DNA of 64,000 nucleotides from Duganella sp. CF402 (GCF_900109645.1 NZ_FOBG01000002.1:854391-918390), one strand, 5' to 3'. Shown: positions 34,825 through 44,515, counted from the first letter of the stretch. The notes: a model not told the origin generated them from the letters alone. Translations and numbers: made by a program.

Positions 34825-35502
34825 ATGCAGCGTGTAATGCTGGTGGAAGATGATGCGCGGTTGGCCGCGCTGGTCAAGGAATACCTCGACGGCTACGACT
34901 ACCAGGTCGATGTGGTCGGCCGTGGCGACCTTGCGCTGGAACGCTTCCGCGACACCCAGCCCGACCTCGTCATCCTCGACCTGACGCTGCCCGGCATCGA
35001 CGGCCTGGTGGTATGCCACCAGCTGCGCCAACTGAGCGCCGTGCCGATCCTCATCCTCACCGCGCGCGAAGACAGCTTCGACGAAGTCTCGGGCCTTGAA
35101 CAAGGCGCCGACGACTACGTCAACAAGCCGGTGCAGCCGCGCGTGCTGCTGGCACGCCTGCGCGCCTTGCAGCGGCGCGGCGCCAGTGCCGCCGGCAGCG
35201 ACATCGTCATCGGCCAGCTGCGCATCTCGCGCGAGAACCGCGCCGTGTTCTGGCGCGGACGGGAGGTGCCGATGAACAGCGCCGAATTCAAACTGTTCCT
35301 GATCCTGGCTGACGCTTCCGGCAAGGTCATGTCGCGTAACGATATTCTGGTGAAGATGCGCGGCATCGAATTCGACGGCCTGGATCGCAGCATCGACAAC
35401 TGCATCTCGCGCCTGCGCCGCAAGTTCGGCGACGGCGGCACGGAGCGCATCAAGACCGTATGGGGCGAAGGCTATCTGTTCAGCCCGTCGGCGTGGGAAT
35501 GA
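34825..35502 (+). CDS. OmpR-family response regulator (RstA-like)
   Basis: A 225-residue regulator: receiver domain 1-115 with phospho-acceptor Asp52 (LVILDLTLPG) and Lys in YVNKPVQP, followed by a winged helix (about 130-222) ending RIKTVWGEGYLFSPSAWE. The protein resembles RstA. ATG at 34825 follows CAGGAGA (34814-34820). Its stop overlaps the start of the kinase gene (ATGA), forming a two-component operon divergent from outer-membrane genes. Confidence 0.92.
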   Translation: MQRVMLVEDDARLAALVKEYLDGYDYQVDVVGRGDLALERFRDTQPDLVILDLTLPGIDGLVVCHQLRQLSAVPILILTAREDSFDEVSGLEQGADDYVNKPVQPRVLLARLRALQRRGASAAGSDIVIGQLRISRENRAVFWRGREVPMNSAEFKLFLILADASGKVMSRNDILVKMRGIEFDGLDRSIDNCISRLRRKFGDGGTERIKTVWGEGYLFSPSAWE

Positions 35503-36818
35503 ACCGTATCTTCCGGCGCTTCGCGGTGCTGGTGCTGCTGGCCATGACACTGGCCAGCGGCGTGATCTACTTCACCTTCCGCTTGCTGTCCGGCGATCCG
35601 CTGGAACAGATCGCGCGCAGCCAGTCTGCAGGCCAGATCTTCCTGCTGGAGCAGTACATCGACCAGGCCCCCGCCGACGAATGGCTGGCACGCCTGAACA
35701 AGGTGCGCGAAGTATCCGACGTGGCGCTGGAACTGCTGCCGCTGCAATCGGCGCTGTCCGCCCTGCCCTCGGGCCGGCACGACGCCCTGTTGCGCGGCGA
35801 GGTGGTGATGGACGTTGCTGGCAAGGCCTACTACCGCCGCGTCGACACCAGCGGCGCGCGCTACATCGGCAGCGACGACGATGTGATCCACGCCCAGCAC
35901 CTGCCCATCAACATCGGCGACGCGCTACGTATGGAGGCGATACGCTTTGCCGTCATCGCCTTGTTCCTGCTGGTGCCGATCGGATGGTGGTCGCGCGCGC
36001 ACTGGCGCGACCTGCAGGCGCTGTCGCAGGTGGCGGACGATTTCGGACGCGGCAACCTCGCTGCGCGCGCCGCTGCCACAGCTAGCGCCAGCATCGCACC
36101 GCTGGCAGGACGCATCAACGACATGGCCGAACGCATCGCCGCATTGCTGGAAGCGCGCAAGCACCTGCTGCATTCGGTTTCGCACGAATTGCGCACACCG
36201 ATTGCGCGGCTGGAGTTCGGGCTGGAACTGCTGCGCGACCGCCACACCGGCAACGACGAAGCGCTGCTCAAGCGGCTGGATGCGATGGAAATCGATGTCG
36301 GCGAACTGAAAGCGCTGGTCGACGAACTACTCAGCCTGACGCAGCTCGATCATGCGCACGCCATGCCGCGCCAGCCTTTTGCGCTGGCGCCGCTGCTGCA
36401 ATCCTGCACGCCGCCCGGTTCGCAGCACTTCAGCGCCAGCATTGCTCCCGGCCTCGGCGAACTGCATGGCGACCCGCGCCTGCTGGCGCGCGCCATCCAC
36501 AACCTGCTGGGCAACGCCGCCAAGTACGCACAGTCGCGCATCACGCTGACCGCCGTGCGCGACGAGCAGCTACGTATCGTGATTGAAGATGATGGCCCCG
36601 GCATTCCGCCGGAAGCGCGCACGCGCGTGTTCGAACCGTTCTACCGTCTCGCGCGCGAAGCCGATCACGCTGCGGGCGGGTATGGATTGGGGCTGTCGAT
36701 TGCCGCGCGTGCGATCGCGCTGCACGGCGGCGAAATTGTCATCGATGAGTCACCGCTGGGCGGCGCTCGTTTTACTGCATCCATTGCAGGATGTCGGCAA
36801 AGATCTGCTCGCGATTGA
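35499..36818 (+). CDS. Sensor histidine kinase (RstB-like)
   Basis: A 439-residue kinase with two membrane segments (about 9-29 and 146-166) enclosing a small periplasmic domain, a HAMP region, HisKA with His229 (HSVSHELRTPIARLEF) and an ATP-binding domain (HNLLGNAAKYA, EDDGPGIPP, GGYGLGLSIAARAIALHGG). It is translationally coupled to the response regulator. Its last 47 bases overlap the 3' end of the convergent hydrolase gene. Confidence 0.92.
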   Translation: MNRIFRRFAVLVLLAMTLASGVIYFTFRLLSGDPLEQIARSQSAGQIFLLEQYIDQAPADEWLARLNKVREVSDVALELLPLQSALSALPSGRHDALLRGEVVMDVAGKAYYRRVDTSGARYIGSDDDVIHAQHLPINIGDALRMEAIRFAVIALFLLVPIGWWSRAHWRDLQALSQVADDFGRGNLAARAAATASASIAPLAGRINDMAERIAALLEARKHLLHSVSHELRTPIARLEFGLELLRDRHTGNDEALLKRLDAMEIDVGELKALVDELLSLTQLDHAHAMPRQPFALAPLLQSCTPPGSQHFSASIAPGLGELHGDPRLLARAIHNLLGNAAKYAQSRITLTAVRDEQLRIVIEDDGPGIPPEARTRVFEPFYRLAREADHAAGGYGLGLSIAARAIALHGGEIVIDESPLGGARFTASIAGCRQRSARD

Positions 36819-37614
36819 GCTCGTTGAAGTTTTCGTGGAAGTTTTGCGGGTAGCGCTGGTAGGTCAGCAGCGATGCGGGGACGGACTTCAGCATCGCTTC
36901 AGCCGCATCGGCGTCGGCCAGTTGGTCGGCGCCGGCCACCACCGCGAACAGTGGCGCAGTCCACGACGGCATGCGCGCCGCCAGCCCTTGCTGGGCCTTG
37001 GTCAGCGCATTGCCGAAACGGACTGTGATTTCGGTGGCGCGGATGCCATCGCGTTCGTCGTCGTGATGGCGCGCGGTGATGGCGCTGTCGTGGGTCAGTT
37101 GATCGGTCAGCGACGCCAGCGGCACTTTCATGCGCGGCGCCAGTGCTTCCAGCACGCCGGCCAGCGCCAGCAGCACTGGCGATACTTTGATCGCATTCAC
37201 GTAGTACGGCGACGACAGGATGTAGCCCTTGATCGCGGTCTCGCCGGCGAAATGGCCCAGGCCCAGATGAGTGGCGATCAGCGCGCCCATCGAATGGCCC
37301 ATCACGTAAATCGGCAAGCCCGGATACTGCTGCTTGACCCACTGCAGGAACAGCAGGCTGTCATCGAGGAAGGTGGCAAAGCCGGGGATGTCGACCCGGC
37401 GCGCATCCTGGTGGCCGCACAAGTCGTAGGCCACGGTGGCAATGCCGTGCTGGCGGAAATACAGCGCCGGCGTGACGTAGTCGCCGCCATGCGCCATGCC
37501 GCCGTGGATCGCCAGGATCACCGCGCGCGGCGCGGCCGGCTGCCACACGTGAACGCGCCGCAGCACGCCCTGCGCTGCGGCGAACTCGGTCAGCCGGTCC
37601 TCGGAAAAACGCAT
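36772..37614 (-). CDS. Alpha/beta hydrolase (monoacylglycerol-lipase-like)
   Basis: A 280-residue serine hydrolase of the Hydrolase_4 group. The nucleophile is Ser108 in GHSMG, the oxyanion region is IHGGMAHGG (about 36-44), and a likely Asp and His are in AGADQLADAD and QNFHENFNEL. The substrate is unknown; lysophospholipid or monoglyceride cleavage is the family norm. It follows the DUF4279-like gene by a TGATG overlap, and its 3' end overlaps the kinase gene on the other strand. Confidence 0.83.
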   Translation of the reverse strand: MRFSEDRLTEFAAAQGVLRRVHVWQPAAPRAVILAIHGGMAHGGDYVTPALYFRQHGIATVAYDLCGHQDARRVDIPGFATFLDDSLLFLQWVKQQYPGLPIYVMGHSMGALIATHLGLGHFAGETAIKGYILSSPYYVNAIKVSPVLLALAGVLEALAPRMKVPLASLTDQLTHDSAITARHHDDERDGIRATEITVRFGNALTKAQQGLAARMPSWTAPLFAVVAGADQLADADAAEAMLKSVPASLLTYQRYPQNFHENFNELNREQIFADILQWMQ

Positions 37615-37985
37615 CAGGCGGTGATGCTCAGGTTGATGCCCATCTCGACCAGCATGGTCATGTCAGCCAGCGAGAAATCGATGCTCGGCGTCGACGCGCC
37701 CTGATCGCAAGGGAAGGATATGCGCAGCTCGGCATCGACATCGGAACGTTCGAAATGGATGCCGCGCGCACTGCATTCGCCGAGATAGAAACGGATCTGC
37801 TTGAGCAGTTCGTTGGGGTCTTGCTCGGTGCCGATGGCCACATAAAAACCGGAATCGATGCGCACGCGGCCATCGGGCTTGACGTCGCCCTTTTGCCAGT
37901 CGCCGTGCGGTTCGGTCGGCAGGCCATCGCGGATGTCTGCCAGACCGTCGTCGTCGCCGTGTACCTTGAGTGTTGCAATATTCAT
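37614..37985 (-). CDS. DUF4279-like small protein
   Basis: A 123-residue protein starting NIATLKVHGDDDGLADI, with LPTEPHGDWQKGD, a central FYLGECSARG segment and a C-terminal LADMTMLVEMGINLSIT strand-helix. The pattern fits DUF4279 (unknown function), though this is a motif-level impression. It is coupled to the alpha/beta hydrolase by a one-base overlap and has no signal peptide. Confidence 0.6.
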   Translation of the reverse strand: MNIATLKVHGDDDGLADIRDGLPTEPHGDWQKGDVKPDGRVRIDSGFYVAIGTEQDPNELLKQIRFYLGECSARGIHFERSDVDAELRISFPCDQGASTPSIDFSLADMTMLVEMGINLSITA

Positions 37986-38060
37986 GGTCTACCTTCTTTG
38001 GGTCTCCTACCAAAAATAAGGTTACACCATAGAAATTTCAAAGTCTAGCAATATAGCTAA

Positions 38061-38738
38061 TTAAACAATCCCGTAGCGGGTGCGGTAAGCGGCCACCGCA
38101 TCCTTGTGCTGCGCCAGCTGCGGATCGGCGCCGGCGCCGTTGAGGAAGCCGAACAGGTCGTCCAGGTTGCCGATCGAGATGACCGGAATGCCATACTTCT
38201 GGGTCACCTCCTGCACCGCCGACAGGTCGGAGATCTGGCCGTCCTTGCCGCCGCGCTCCATGCGGTCCAGCGCGATCAGCACGGCGCAAGGCTCGGCGCC
38301 GGCGGCGCGGATCATTTCCACCGATTCGCGCACCGAGGTGCCGGCCGAGATCACGTCGTCAATGATCACCACCTTGCCCTGCAGCTTGGCGCCGACGATG
38401 GTGCCGCCTTCGCCGTGGTCCTTGGCTTCCTTGCGGTTGAAGGCGAACGAGGTGTTGCGGCCTTTGCCGGCCAGCGCCACGGCGGTGGCCGAGGCCAGCG
38501 TGATGCCCTTGTAGGCCGGGCCGAACAGCATGTCAAACTGCACGCCCGAGTCCAGCAGGGTTTGCGCGTAGAACTGCGCTACCTGCGCCAGCGTGGCGCC
38601 GTCATGGAACAGGCCGGCGTTGAAGAAGTACGGCGACTGGCGGCCCGCCTTGGTGGTGAATTCGCCGAAGCGCAGCACACCGGAGTTGACCGAAAACTGG
38701 ATAAATTCCTGGCGCAGGGAAGTGGTATTGCTCATCAT
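38061..38738 (-). CDS. pyrE: Orotate phosphoribosyltransferase
   Basis: A 225-residue enzyme that forms orotidine-5'-monophosphate from orotate and PRPP in pyrimidine synthesis. Visible are FGEFTTKAGRQSPYFFNAG, the FGPAYKGI segment, FNRKEAKDHGEGG flexible loop and the PRPP-binding VVIIDDVISAGTS. Two ATGs (38738, 38735) follow a GAGG ribosome site; either start is possible. It is divergent from the exonuclease III gene across 76 bases. Confidence 0.95.
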   Translation of the reverse strand: MMSNTTSLRQEFIQFSVNSGVLRFGEFTTKAGRQSPYFFNAGLFHDGATLAQVAQFYAQTLLDSGVQFDMLFGPAYKGITLASATAVALAGKGRNTSFAFNRKEAKDHGEGGTIVGAKLQGKVVIIDDVISAGTSVRESVEMIRAAGAEPCAVLIALDRMERGGKDGQISDLSAVQEVTQKYGIPVISIGNLDDLFGFLNGAGADPQLAQHKDAVAAYRTRYGIV

Positions 38739-38814
38739 GTTGCCTCATTTCTGTAAAGTGCCGGTATTTTACCGCTACACTAGCGCATTCCGTATTTTCT
38801 GCCCCCAATCTTCT

Positions 38815-39588
38815 ATGCCAAAAATCATCTCCGCCAACCTGAATGGCATCCGCTCCGCCGCCTCCAAGGGCTTCTTCACCTGGATGGCCAGGCAGGACGC
38901 CGACTTCGTCTGCGTGCAAGAACTGAAGGCGCAAGCGCCGGACATGACGCCGGAATTCCTCAATCCGGGCGGCTACCACGGCCACTTCCACTACGCCGAG
39001 AAGAAGGGCTACTCCGGCACCGGCGTCTACAGCAAGATCGAACCGGACCGCGTGGTGATCGGTTTCGGCTCGCCCGAGTTCGACGCGGAAGGCCGCTACG
39101 TGCGCTGCGACTTCGGCAAGCTGACCGTGATTTCGGTCTACTGCCCGTCCGGCTCGTCCGGCCCGGAGCGCCAGGAAGCCAAGTTCCGCTTCATGGACCT
39201 GTTCCTGCCGCACCTGCAGGCGCTGCACGCCGAAGGCCGCGAAGTGGTGATCTGCGGCGACTGGAACATCGCCCACAAGGAAATCGACCTGAAGAACTGG
39301 AAGGGCAACAAGAAGAATTCCGGCTTCCTGCCGGAAGAGCGCGAGTGGATGACCCGCATCTTCGACGAAGTGGGCTACGTCGACGTCCATCGCGGCCTCG
39401 ACCCGCGCGAGGAACAGTACACCTGGTGGAGCAACCGCGGCCAGGCCTACGCCAAGAACGTGGGCTGGCGCATCGACTACCACGTGGCCACCCCCGGCAT
39501 CGCCGCCAAGGCCACCGCCGTGGCCATCTACAAGGACGAAAAGTTCTCCGACCACGCCCCGCTGACCATCGAGTACGGCGCGGTGTAA
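38815..39588 (+). CDS. xth: Exodeoxyribonuclease III (AP endonuclease)
   Basis: A 257-residue DNA-repair nuclease that cleaves at abasic sites and trims 3' ends. Family residues are visible: N in SANLNGIRSA (about 9), E in CVQELKAQ (about 37), the YSGTGVYSK loop, GDWNIAHKEIDLKN (about 143-156), and DHAPLTIEY at the end. ATG at 38815 gives the usual PKIISANLNGIR start. It is followed by an AT-rich 147-base gap with a GC-rich hairpin at 39599-39626. Confidence 0.95.
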   Translation: MPKIISANLNGIRSAASKGFFTWMARQDADFVCVQELKAQAPDMTPEFLNPGGYHGHFHYAEKKGYSGTGVYSKIEPDRVVIGFGSPEFDAEGRYVRCDFGKLTVISVYCPSGSSGPERQEAKFRFMDLFLPHLQALHAEGREVVICGDWNIAHKEIDLKNWKGNKKNSGFLPEEREWMTRIFDEVGYVDVHRGLDPREEQYTWWSNRGQAYAKNVGWRIDYHVATPGIAAKATAVAIYKDEKFSDHAPLTIEYGAV

Positions 39589-39735
39589 GTCCCCACTCCG
39601 CCGCGCCTGCCCCGCCGGGCGCGGCGAGTTCGTTGTATCGCTGCACAAATTGGGGTTTATGATATTTACTAAATGGAAATATCTGTGTTTCATTGTTATC
39701 ATTGGCGCTTCGCTTAGGATAACCCTGAAAACGCC

Positions 39736-42732
39736 ATGACCTCGCCTGCCCTGCTGTCCGTTTCCTCGTCCGACAACTCCACCATCGTCCTGCATTTCGA
39801 CCGCAATGTATTTGCCGGCGATGGCAGCATCGTGGTCAGCGATGGCTATGGCCAAACCTTTCTCAGCGACGGCGGCCTGCGCACCCGCATCGTCAACGCC
39901 AGCGATCAGCGTGCGCTCGATGCCAGCGACAGCGCGCTTACCTACAGCGGCCAGAACATCACGATCCACCTGAGCACGCCGCTGAAGAACGGCCTCAACT
40001 ACAGCATCACCATGAGCGGCGGCACCGTGATCGACGACAGCGACGATGGCATTGCCCGCATCAGTTCGCCCAACCTGTTCAAATTCACCGCCAGCGGCAG
40101 CGCCGCCACCGTCCCGACGCCGTCGGCGGTGATCGGGTCCACGCTCCACTTCACCGACACCGGCACCAGCAGCAGCGACTACATCACCGCCTCGGCCAGC
40201 CAGGTGATGACCGGCACCTACACCGGCACCCTGGGCGCCAGCGACTTCGTGCAGGTGTCGCTGGACAACGGCGCCAGCTGGCACAAGGCCACCGTCAACG
40301 CCAGCGCCAAGACCTGGAGCTACACCGGCGAGATCGACCTCGACAACCTGACCGACGGCGCCGGCGACGCCCTCGACGGCACCCTGCTGGCGCGCATCGG
40401 CAACACCAGCGGCGGCAGCAGCGGCACCGCCAGCCATACCTATGTGTACAACAGCCACGCGGTCGAGATCGACGTCAGCAGCAGCTTCAGTTTTTCCGCC
40501 GACACCGGCACCAGCAGCACCGACCTGATCACCAAGACCGCCGCCCAGACCATCAGCGGCAGCTACAGCGGCTCGCTGCTGGCCGGCTACACCCTGCAAG
40601 TATCGGTCGACGGCGGCGCCAACTGGATCAACGCCAGCGCCAGCGCCGGCAGCTGGCACACCACCGGCACCGTCAACCTGAAGAGCGGCGCCAATGAAGT
40701 GCAGGCGCGCGTGATCGACACCGCCGGCAACACCAGCGGCGTGGCCTCGGCCGACTACAAGCTGATCACCAGCACCGTGTCGCTGGCCGGCCATGCGCTG
40801 ACGCTGGCGGAAGGCAGCGACACCGGCCCGTCCGCCACCGACGGCATTACCCGCAGCGCCAGCAAGGTCACGCTGAACGTGGCCGGCCTGCACGGCTTCC
40901 ACGCCGGCGACACCATCCAGATCGTCGACACCAGCCACAGCTCGGCGGTGGTGGGCAGTTACGTGATCCTGGACGCCGACCTGTACTACGGCGACGACTA
41001 CTTCACCATCAGCAAATTCAATCCGACCGCGCGCACCACGGTCGACATCAACCTCGACACGATGGCCGACGGCGCCCACACGCTGGCCGCGCGCATCGTC
41101 GACGTGGCCGGCAACACCGCCGCCGCCAGCGGCACCACCGCCGTCACCGTCGACGGCAAAGTGCCCCTGATGTTGAGCTCGGCGCCGCTGGAGGACGCCA
41201 CCGGCGTCAGCACCGGCCTGACCAAGCTGACCTTCACCTTCAACGAAAACATCGCGATCGAGGATGGCACCATCGTCACCATCACCGACGATAACAACAG
41301 CGCCAACTCCCAGGAAATCACGCTGTCGAGTACGGCGGCCAGCGGCAACAAGCTGACCATCAACCTGAGCAGCGCACTCACCAGCGGCACCTCGTACACC
41401 GTGATCGGCGCCATCGTCACCGACCTGGCCGGCAACGACGGCGTCACCGGCGACACGCCGCTGCTGCACTTCACCACCGAAGGCACCTATGCCGGCGGTT
41501 CGACGCCCGACAGCGTGGCGGCGGACTACGTCGACACCGCGCCGGCCTGGGACACCGACAGCGGCTCGGACGCCCACAATGACGGCGTCACCAGCAACAC
41601 CCGCATCAGCGTGACCGGCGCCCCGCTGACCGAATGGCACTACAGCGTGAATGGCACCACCTATCTGGGCAGCGGCGATGGCTTCGACCTCGAAGACGGC
41701 ACCTACACTGCCGGCCAGATCCAGGTATGGCAGACCGTGGACGGCGTCGACAGCGCCCACACCAGCATCGGCAAGACGCTGGTGATCGATACCCTGGCGC
41801 CGACCGCCGTGGCCCACGGCGTACCGGAAAGCTTCAGCAGCGGCGACAGCAGCATTGAAGGCCTGGTCATGGGCACGACCGACGTGGCGGAGGAATTCGT
41901 TGAAGTCACCTTCGACCACGGCGTCACCTGGGTCCAGGCCGAGACCACCTACGTCAACGCTGACTATTCCACCTGGTCCCTGGCCGGCATCTCCGCCTCG
42001 CTGGGCAACAACTACGGCCTGCGCCTGTCCGACACGGCCGGCAACATCTCGACCTTCAACGCCCTCAGCGCGACCAATCCCGTCTATTACCTGGCCGACG
42101 GCGGCGTCACCTACAGCCACGCCAGCGATGACTACACCACCGTATTCGGCGGCAGCGGCGCCGACACCATCACGGTCGGCGCGCACGCATTGGTCGCGGG
42201 CGGCGACGGCGACATCATCACCACCGGCGCCAATTCCGCCATCATCACCCGCGCCAGCTCCACCGTGGTCACCGGCGGCGGCACCAACGTGGTGGAAGCC
42301 GACAGCAATGCCCACATCACCACCGGCAGCGGCACCGACTCCATCACGCTGACGTCGCTGACCGGCGCCGTGCTGGCAGCCGGCAGCGGCACCGACACGC
42401 TGATCCTGGAATTCGACGGCAGCTTCACGCTGGGAACAGCGTTGGGCAGCTCCAGCGGCATCGACATTATCGACTTCGGCTCCGACGGCACCGGCCACAT
42501 GAACATCCTCACTTCCGCCTCGGTGCACAACCTGACCGACAGCGACCAGTTGACCGTCAACGACAGCGGTGGCGGCGCAACGACGATGACGCTGGAAAGC
42601 CTGGTTTGGGCGCACACGGGCACTTCCGGCGCCTACGAAATCTACAAGAATACCGTGAGTGGCGGTGACGGCACGGTCGTGGTGCTGATCGCCAACACCA
42701 TCGACGTCACGCTGGATACCTTCACCGCCTGA
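39736..42732 (+). CDS. Large Ig-like repeat protein with RTX-like C-terminal region
   Basis: A 998-residue Ser/Thr/Gly/Asp-rich, Cys-free protein without a Sec signal peptide. It opens with a SwmB/Big_5-type domain (about 1-120: TIVLHFDRNVFAGDGSI...LNYSITMSGGTVIDD). Three Ig-like repeats follow, each opening with DTG-S-DxIT (about 143, 257, 365), then a second Big_5 domain (about 474-583), two further Ig-like units (to about 785) and a stretch of GGSGADTI/GGDGDIITTG/GSGTDTL repeats (about 805-900) like RTX calcium-binding turns. This design suggests a type I-secreted surface or matrix protein, but no ABC/HlyD genes are nearby. An AT-rich gap upstream holds a candidate promoter. It ends three bases from the convergent pseudouridine synthase gene. 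Confidence 0.8.
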   Translation: MTSPALLSVSSSDNSTIVLHFDRNVFAGDGSIVVSDGYGQTFLSDGGLRTRIVNASDQRALDASDSALTYSGQNITIHLSTPLKNGLNYSITMSGGTVIDDSDDGIARISSPNLFKFTASGSAATVPTPSAVIGSTLHFTDTGTSSSDYITASASQVMTGTYTGTLGASDFVQVSLDNGASWHKATVNASAKTWSYTGEIDLDNLTDGAGDALDGTLLARIGNTSGGSSGTASHTYVYNSHAVEIDVSSSFSFSADTGTSSTDLITKTAAQTISGSYSGSLLAGYTLQVSVDGGANWINASASAGSWHTTGTVNLKSGANEVQARVIDTAGNTSGVASADYKLITSTVSLAGHALTLAEGSDTGPSATDGITRSASKVTLNVAGLHGFHAGDTIQIVDTSHSSAVVGSYVILDADLYYGDDYFTISKFNPTARTTVDINLDTMADGAHTLAARIVDVAGNTAAASGTTAVTVDGKVPLMLSSAPLEDATGVSTGLTKLTFTFNENIAIEDGTIVTITDDNNSANSQEITLSSTAASGNKLTINLSSALTSGTSYTVIGAIVTDLAGNDGVTGDTPLLHFTTEGTYAGGSTPDSVAADYVDTAPAWDTDSGSDAHNDGVTSNTRISVTGAPLTEWHYSVNGTTYLGSGDGFDLEDGTYTAGQIQVWQTVDGVDSAHTSIGKTLVIDTLAPTAVAHGVPESFSSGDSSIEGLVMGTTDVAEEFVEVTFDHGVTWVQAETTYVNADYSTWSLAGISASLGNNYGLRLSDTAGNISTFNALSATNPVYYLADGGVTYSHASDDYTTVFGGSGADTITVGAHALVAGGDGDIITTGANSAIITRASSTVVTGGGTNVVEADSNAHITTGSGTDSITLTSLTGAVLAAGSGTDTLILEFDGSFTLGTALGSSSGIDIIDFGSDGTGHMNILTSASVHNLTDSDQLTVNDSGGGATTMTLESLVWAHTGTSGAYEIYKNTVSGGDGTVVVLIANTIDVTLDTFTA

Positions 42733-42735
42733 GGC

Positions 42736-43638
42736 TTACAAGCTGCGGCGCGAACGGAACTCGCGCCATTCGCCGCTCAGGGGATCGATGAAGCTGATGG
42801 CGCGCGCCAGCAGCTGCAAGGGCTGCGACACGTCGTCCTGCTTGCACGGCAGGGCCACCGGATAGAAGGCGTCGTTCACGATCGGCACGCCGAGTGAAGA
42901 CAGGTGCACGCGCAGCTGGTGCTGGCGGCCGGTGTGCGGATACAGCCGGTACAAAGTAAGCTCGCCGCGCTGTTCGATTACATCGATCAGGGTTTCCGAA
43001 TTCGGCTCGCCCTCCACTTCCCTCATGACGAAGAACTTGTCGCCCTCCACCATGCGGCTGCGATAGGTGAAGGGAAACGTCACACCCTCAAGGCGCGGCG
43101 CCAGCGCTTCGTACTCCTTGTCGATCACGCGCTTCTGGAACATCGATTGGTACACGCCACGGCTGGCGGCGTTGCGCGAGAAGATCACCACGCCGGCCGT
43201 TTCCCTGTCCAGCCGATGGATGGGGACGAGGTCCTCCTCGCCCAGCGTTTTGCGCAGGCGCACCAGCAAGGTCTCGTGCAGGAAGCGGCCGGATGGAATC
43301 ACCGGCAGGAAGTGCGGCTTGTCCACCACCACCAGATGGTCATCCAGATGCAGGATCTCTTCCTTGAATGGGATCGGCGTCTCCGGCTGTTCCAGCTCAC
43401 GGTAGTAGAACATGCGCAGGCCGCGCTTGAAGCGGCTGGTTGGCGTGAGCGGCGTGCCATCGTTATCGACCACGTCGCCGCGCGCCATGCGCTCGCGCCA
43501 CGCGGCCTCGCTCACGTCCGGGAAGCGGACCACCAGAAAGCTGATCAAGTCGGGCCAGTCGCCCTCCGGCAGATACAGATAGCTGGGCGCGACGCCGTCG
43601 CGCATGGGCAGCGGCGCAGGTAGCATGGCACGCGGCAT
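42736..43638 (-). CDS. RluA-family pseudouridine synthase
   Basis: A 300-residue RNA pseudouridine synthase. The catalytic Asp is in HRLDRETAG (about 141-149), with VVVDKPHFLPV, RPHTGRQHQLRVHLSSLG-like RLYPHTGRQHQLRVH and DPLSGEWREF near the end. The N-terminus has only a reduced S4-like region (AWRERMARGDVVDNDG). Substrate RNA cannot be told from sequence; 23S rRNA or tRNA are the options. Its ATG directly follows the M48 peptidase stop (TGACATG). Confidence 0.9.
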   Translation of the reverse strand: MPRAMLPAPLPMRDGVAPSYLYLPEGDWPDLISFLVVRFPDVSEAAWRERMARGDVVDNDGTPLTPTSRFKRGLRMFYYRELEQPETPIPFKEEILHLDDHLVVVDKPHFLPVIPSGRFLHETLLVRLRKTLGEEDLVPIHRLDRETAGVVIFSRNAASRGVYQSMFQKRVIDKEYEALAPRLEGVTFPFTYRSRMVEGDKFFVMREVEGEPNSETLIDVIEQRGELTLYRLYPHTGRQHQLRVHLSSLGVPIVNDAFYPVALPCKQDDVSQPLQLLARAISFIDPLSGEWREFRSRRSL

Positions 43639-43639
43639 G

Positions 43640-44515
43640 TCAGGACTTCGGCAGCGCGATCGAGCGGTAAGGCGGCAGCTTGTTCGGATCGAGGCCCTTG
43701 GCGCGCGCGAACACCGGCAGCACCAGATGCATATTGGCGTTCATCTCGTCGATGCGATCCTTGCCGGCCGGGTGGGTCGACAGGAAGCTGATCGGCTGGT
43801 TCTTGTTCACCGCCCCCATCTTCTGCCACAGCGCGATGCCGGCGCGCGGATCGAAACCGGCGCGCGCCGCCAGGTCCATGCCGACCAGGTCGGCCTCGGT
43901 TTCGTCCTCACGCGAGAACTTCAGCGACGCCAGCCTGGCGGCGCCGTTGCCGACCGCATCGCCGAGTCGCGGATCGAGGCCAAAGTAAGCAGCACCGGCG
44001 GCGCCGGCCACGCGGCCCAGCAGCGAGGTGACATTGTTCTTGCCGGCCTGCTCGCGCGCGTGCTCGCGCAGCGCGTGGGCAATTTCGTGGCCCATCACCA
44101 TCGCCACCTCATCGTCGGTCAGGTTCAGTTTCACGAGAATGCCGTTGTAGAAGGCGATGCGGCCGCCCGGCATGCAGAAGGCGTTGACGGTGTCGGAGCG
44201 CAGCAGGTTGACCTGCCAATCCCATTTGGCCGCTTCCGGATTCCAGCGCGAGGCAAAAGGGATGATGCGCTTGGCGATGGCGCGCAGGCGGATCAGTTGC
44301 GGATTGGTGTCGGTGGCGACGGCATCCTTCTTGTGCGCCTCGGACAGCATCTGGTTGTACTGCAGCTTCGACTGCTGGTCGAATTGCGCGGCGTCGGCGC
44401 CGGCCAGGCCGCGCATGCGCGACAGCTTGGAGACCGGAATACCGTCGTCCTGCGCCAGTGCTGCGGCGCTGACCAGCAGCGCCAGCAGGACGGCTTTCAA
44501 TTTAAGGTTTTTCAT
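43640..44515 (-). CDS. M48-family metallopeptidase
   Basis: A protein of about 291 residues with a signal peptide (MKNLKLKAVLLALLVSAAALA). The zinc motif HEIAH lies in VMGHEIAHALREHARE, with the third ligand Glu in EDETEADLVGMDLAARAGFDP. Periplasmic M48 proteases of this size are linked to envelope quality control. Several in-frame starts are close together (GTG 44530, ATG 44524, ATG 44515); the last gives the cleanest signal peptide. It overlaps the 3' end of ampG slightly, indicating coupling to the metX-metW-ampG row. Confidence 0.88.
   Translation of the reverse strand: MKNLKLKAVLLALLVSAAALAQDDGIPVSKLSRMRGLAGADAAQFDQQSKLQYNQMLSEAHKKDAVATDTNPQLIRLRAIAKRIIPFASRWNPEAAKWDWQVNLLRSDTVNAFCMPGGRIAFYNGILVKLNLTDDEVAMVMGHEIAHALREHAREQAGKNNVTSLLGRVAGAAGAAYFGLDPRLGDAVGNGAARLASLKFSREDETEADLVGMDLAARAGFDPRAGIALWQKMGAVNKNQPISFLSTHPAGKDRIDEMNANMHLVLPVFARAKGLDPNKLPPYRSIALPKS

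Noticed and set aside
39599..39626. Hairpin after exonuclease III as a terminator
   Set aside because: The 9-bp GC stem is real, but no T run follows it, so it is not listed as a terminator.
38602..42615. A 1337-codon open frame antisense to exonuclease III and the Ig-like protein
   Set aside because: Its Gly/Ala/Val/Asp-rich repeats are the reverse reading of the Ig-like repeat gene, and it also crosses the certain xth gene.
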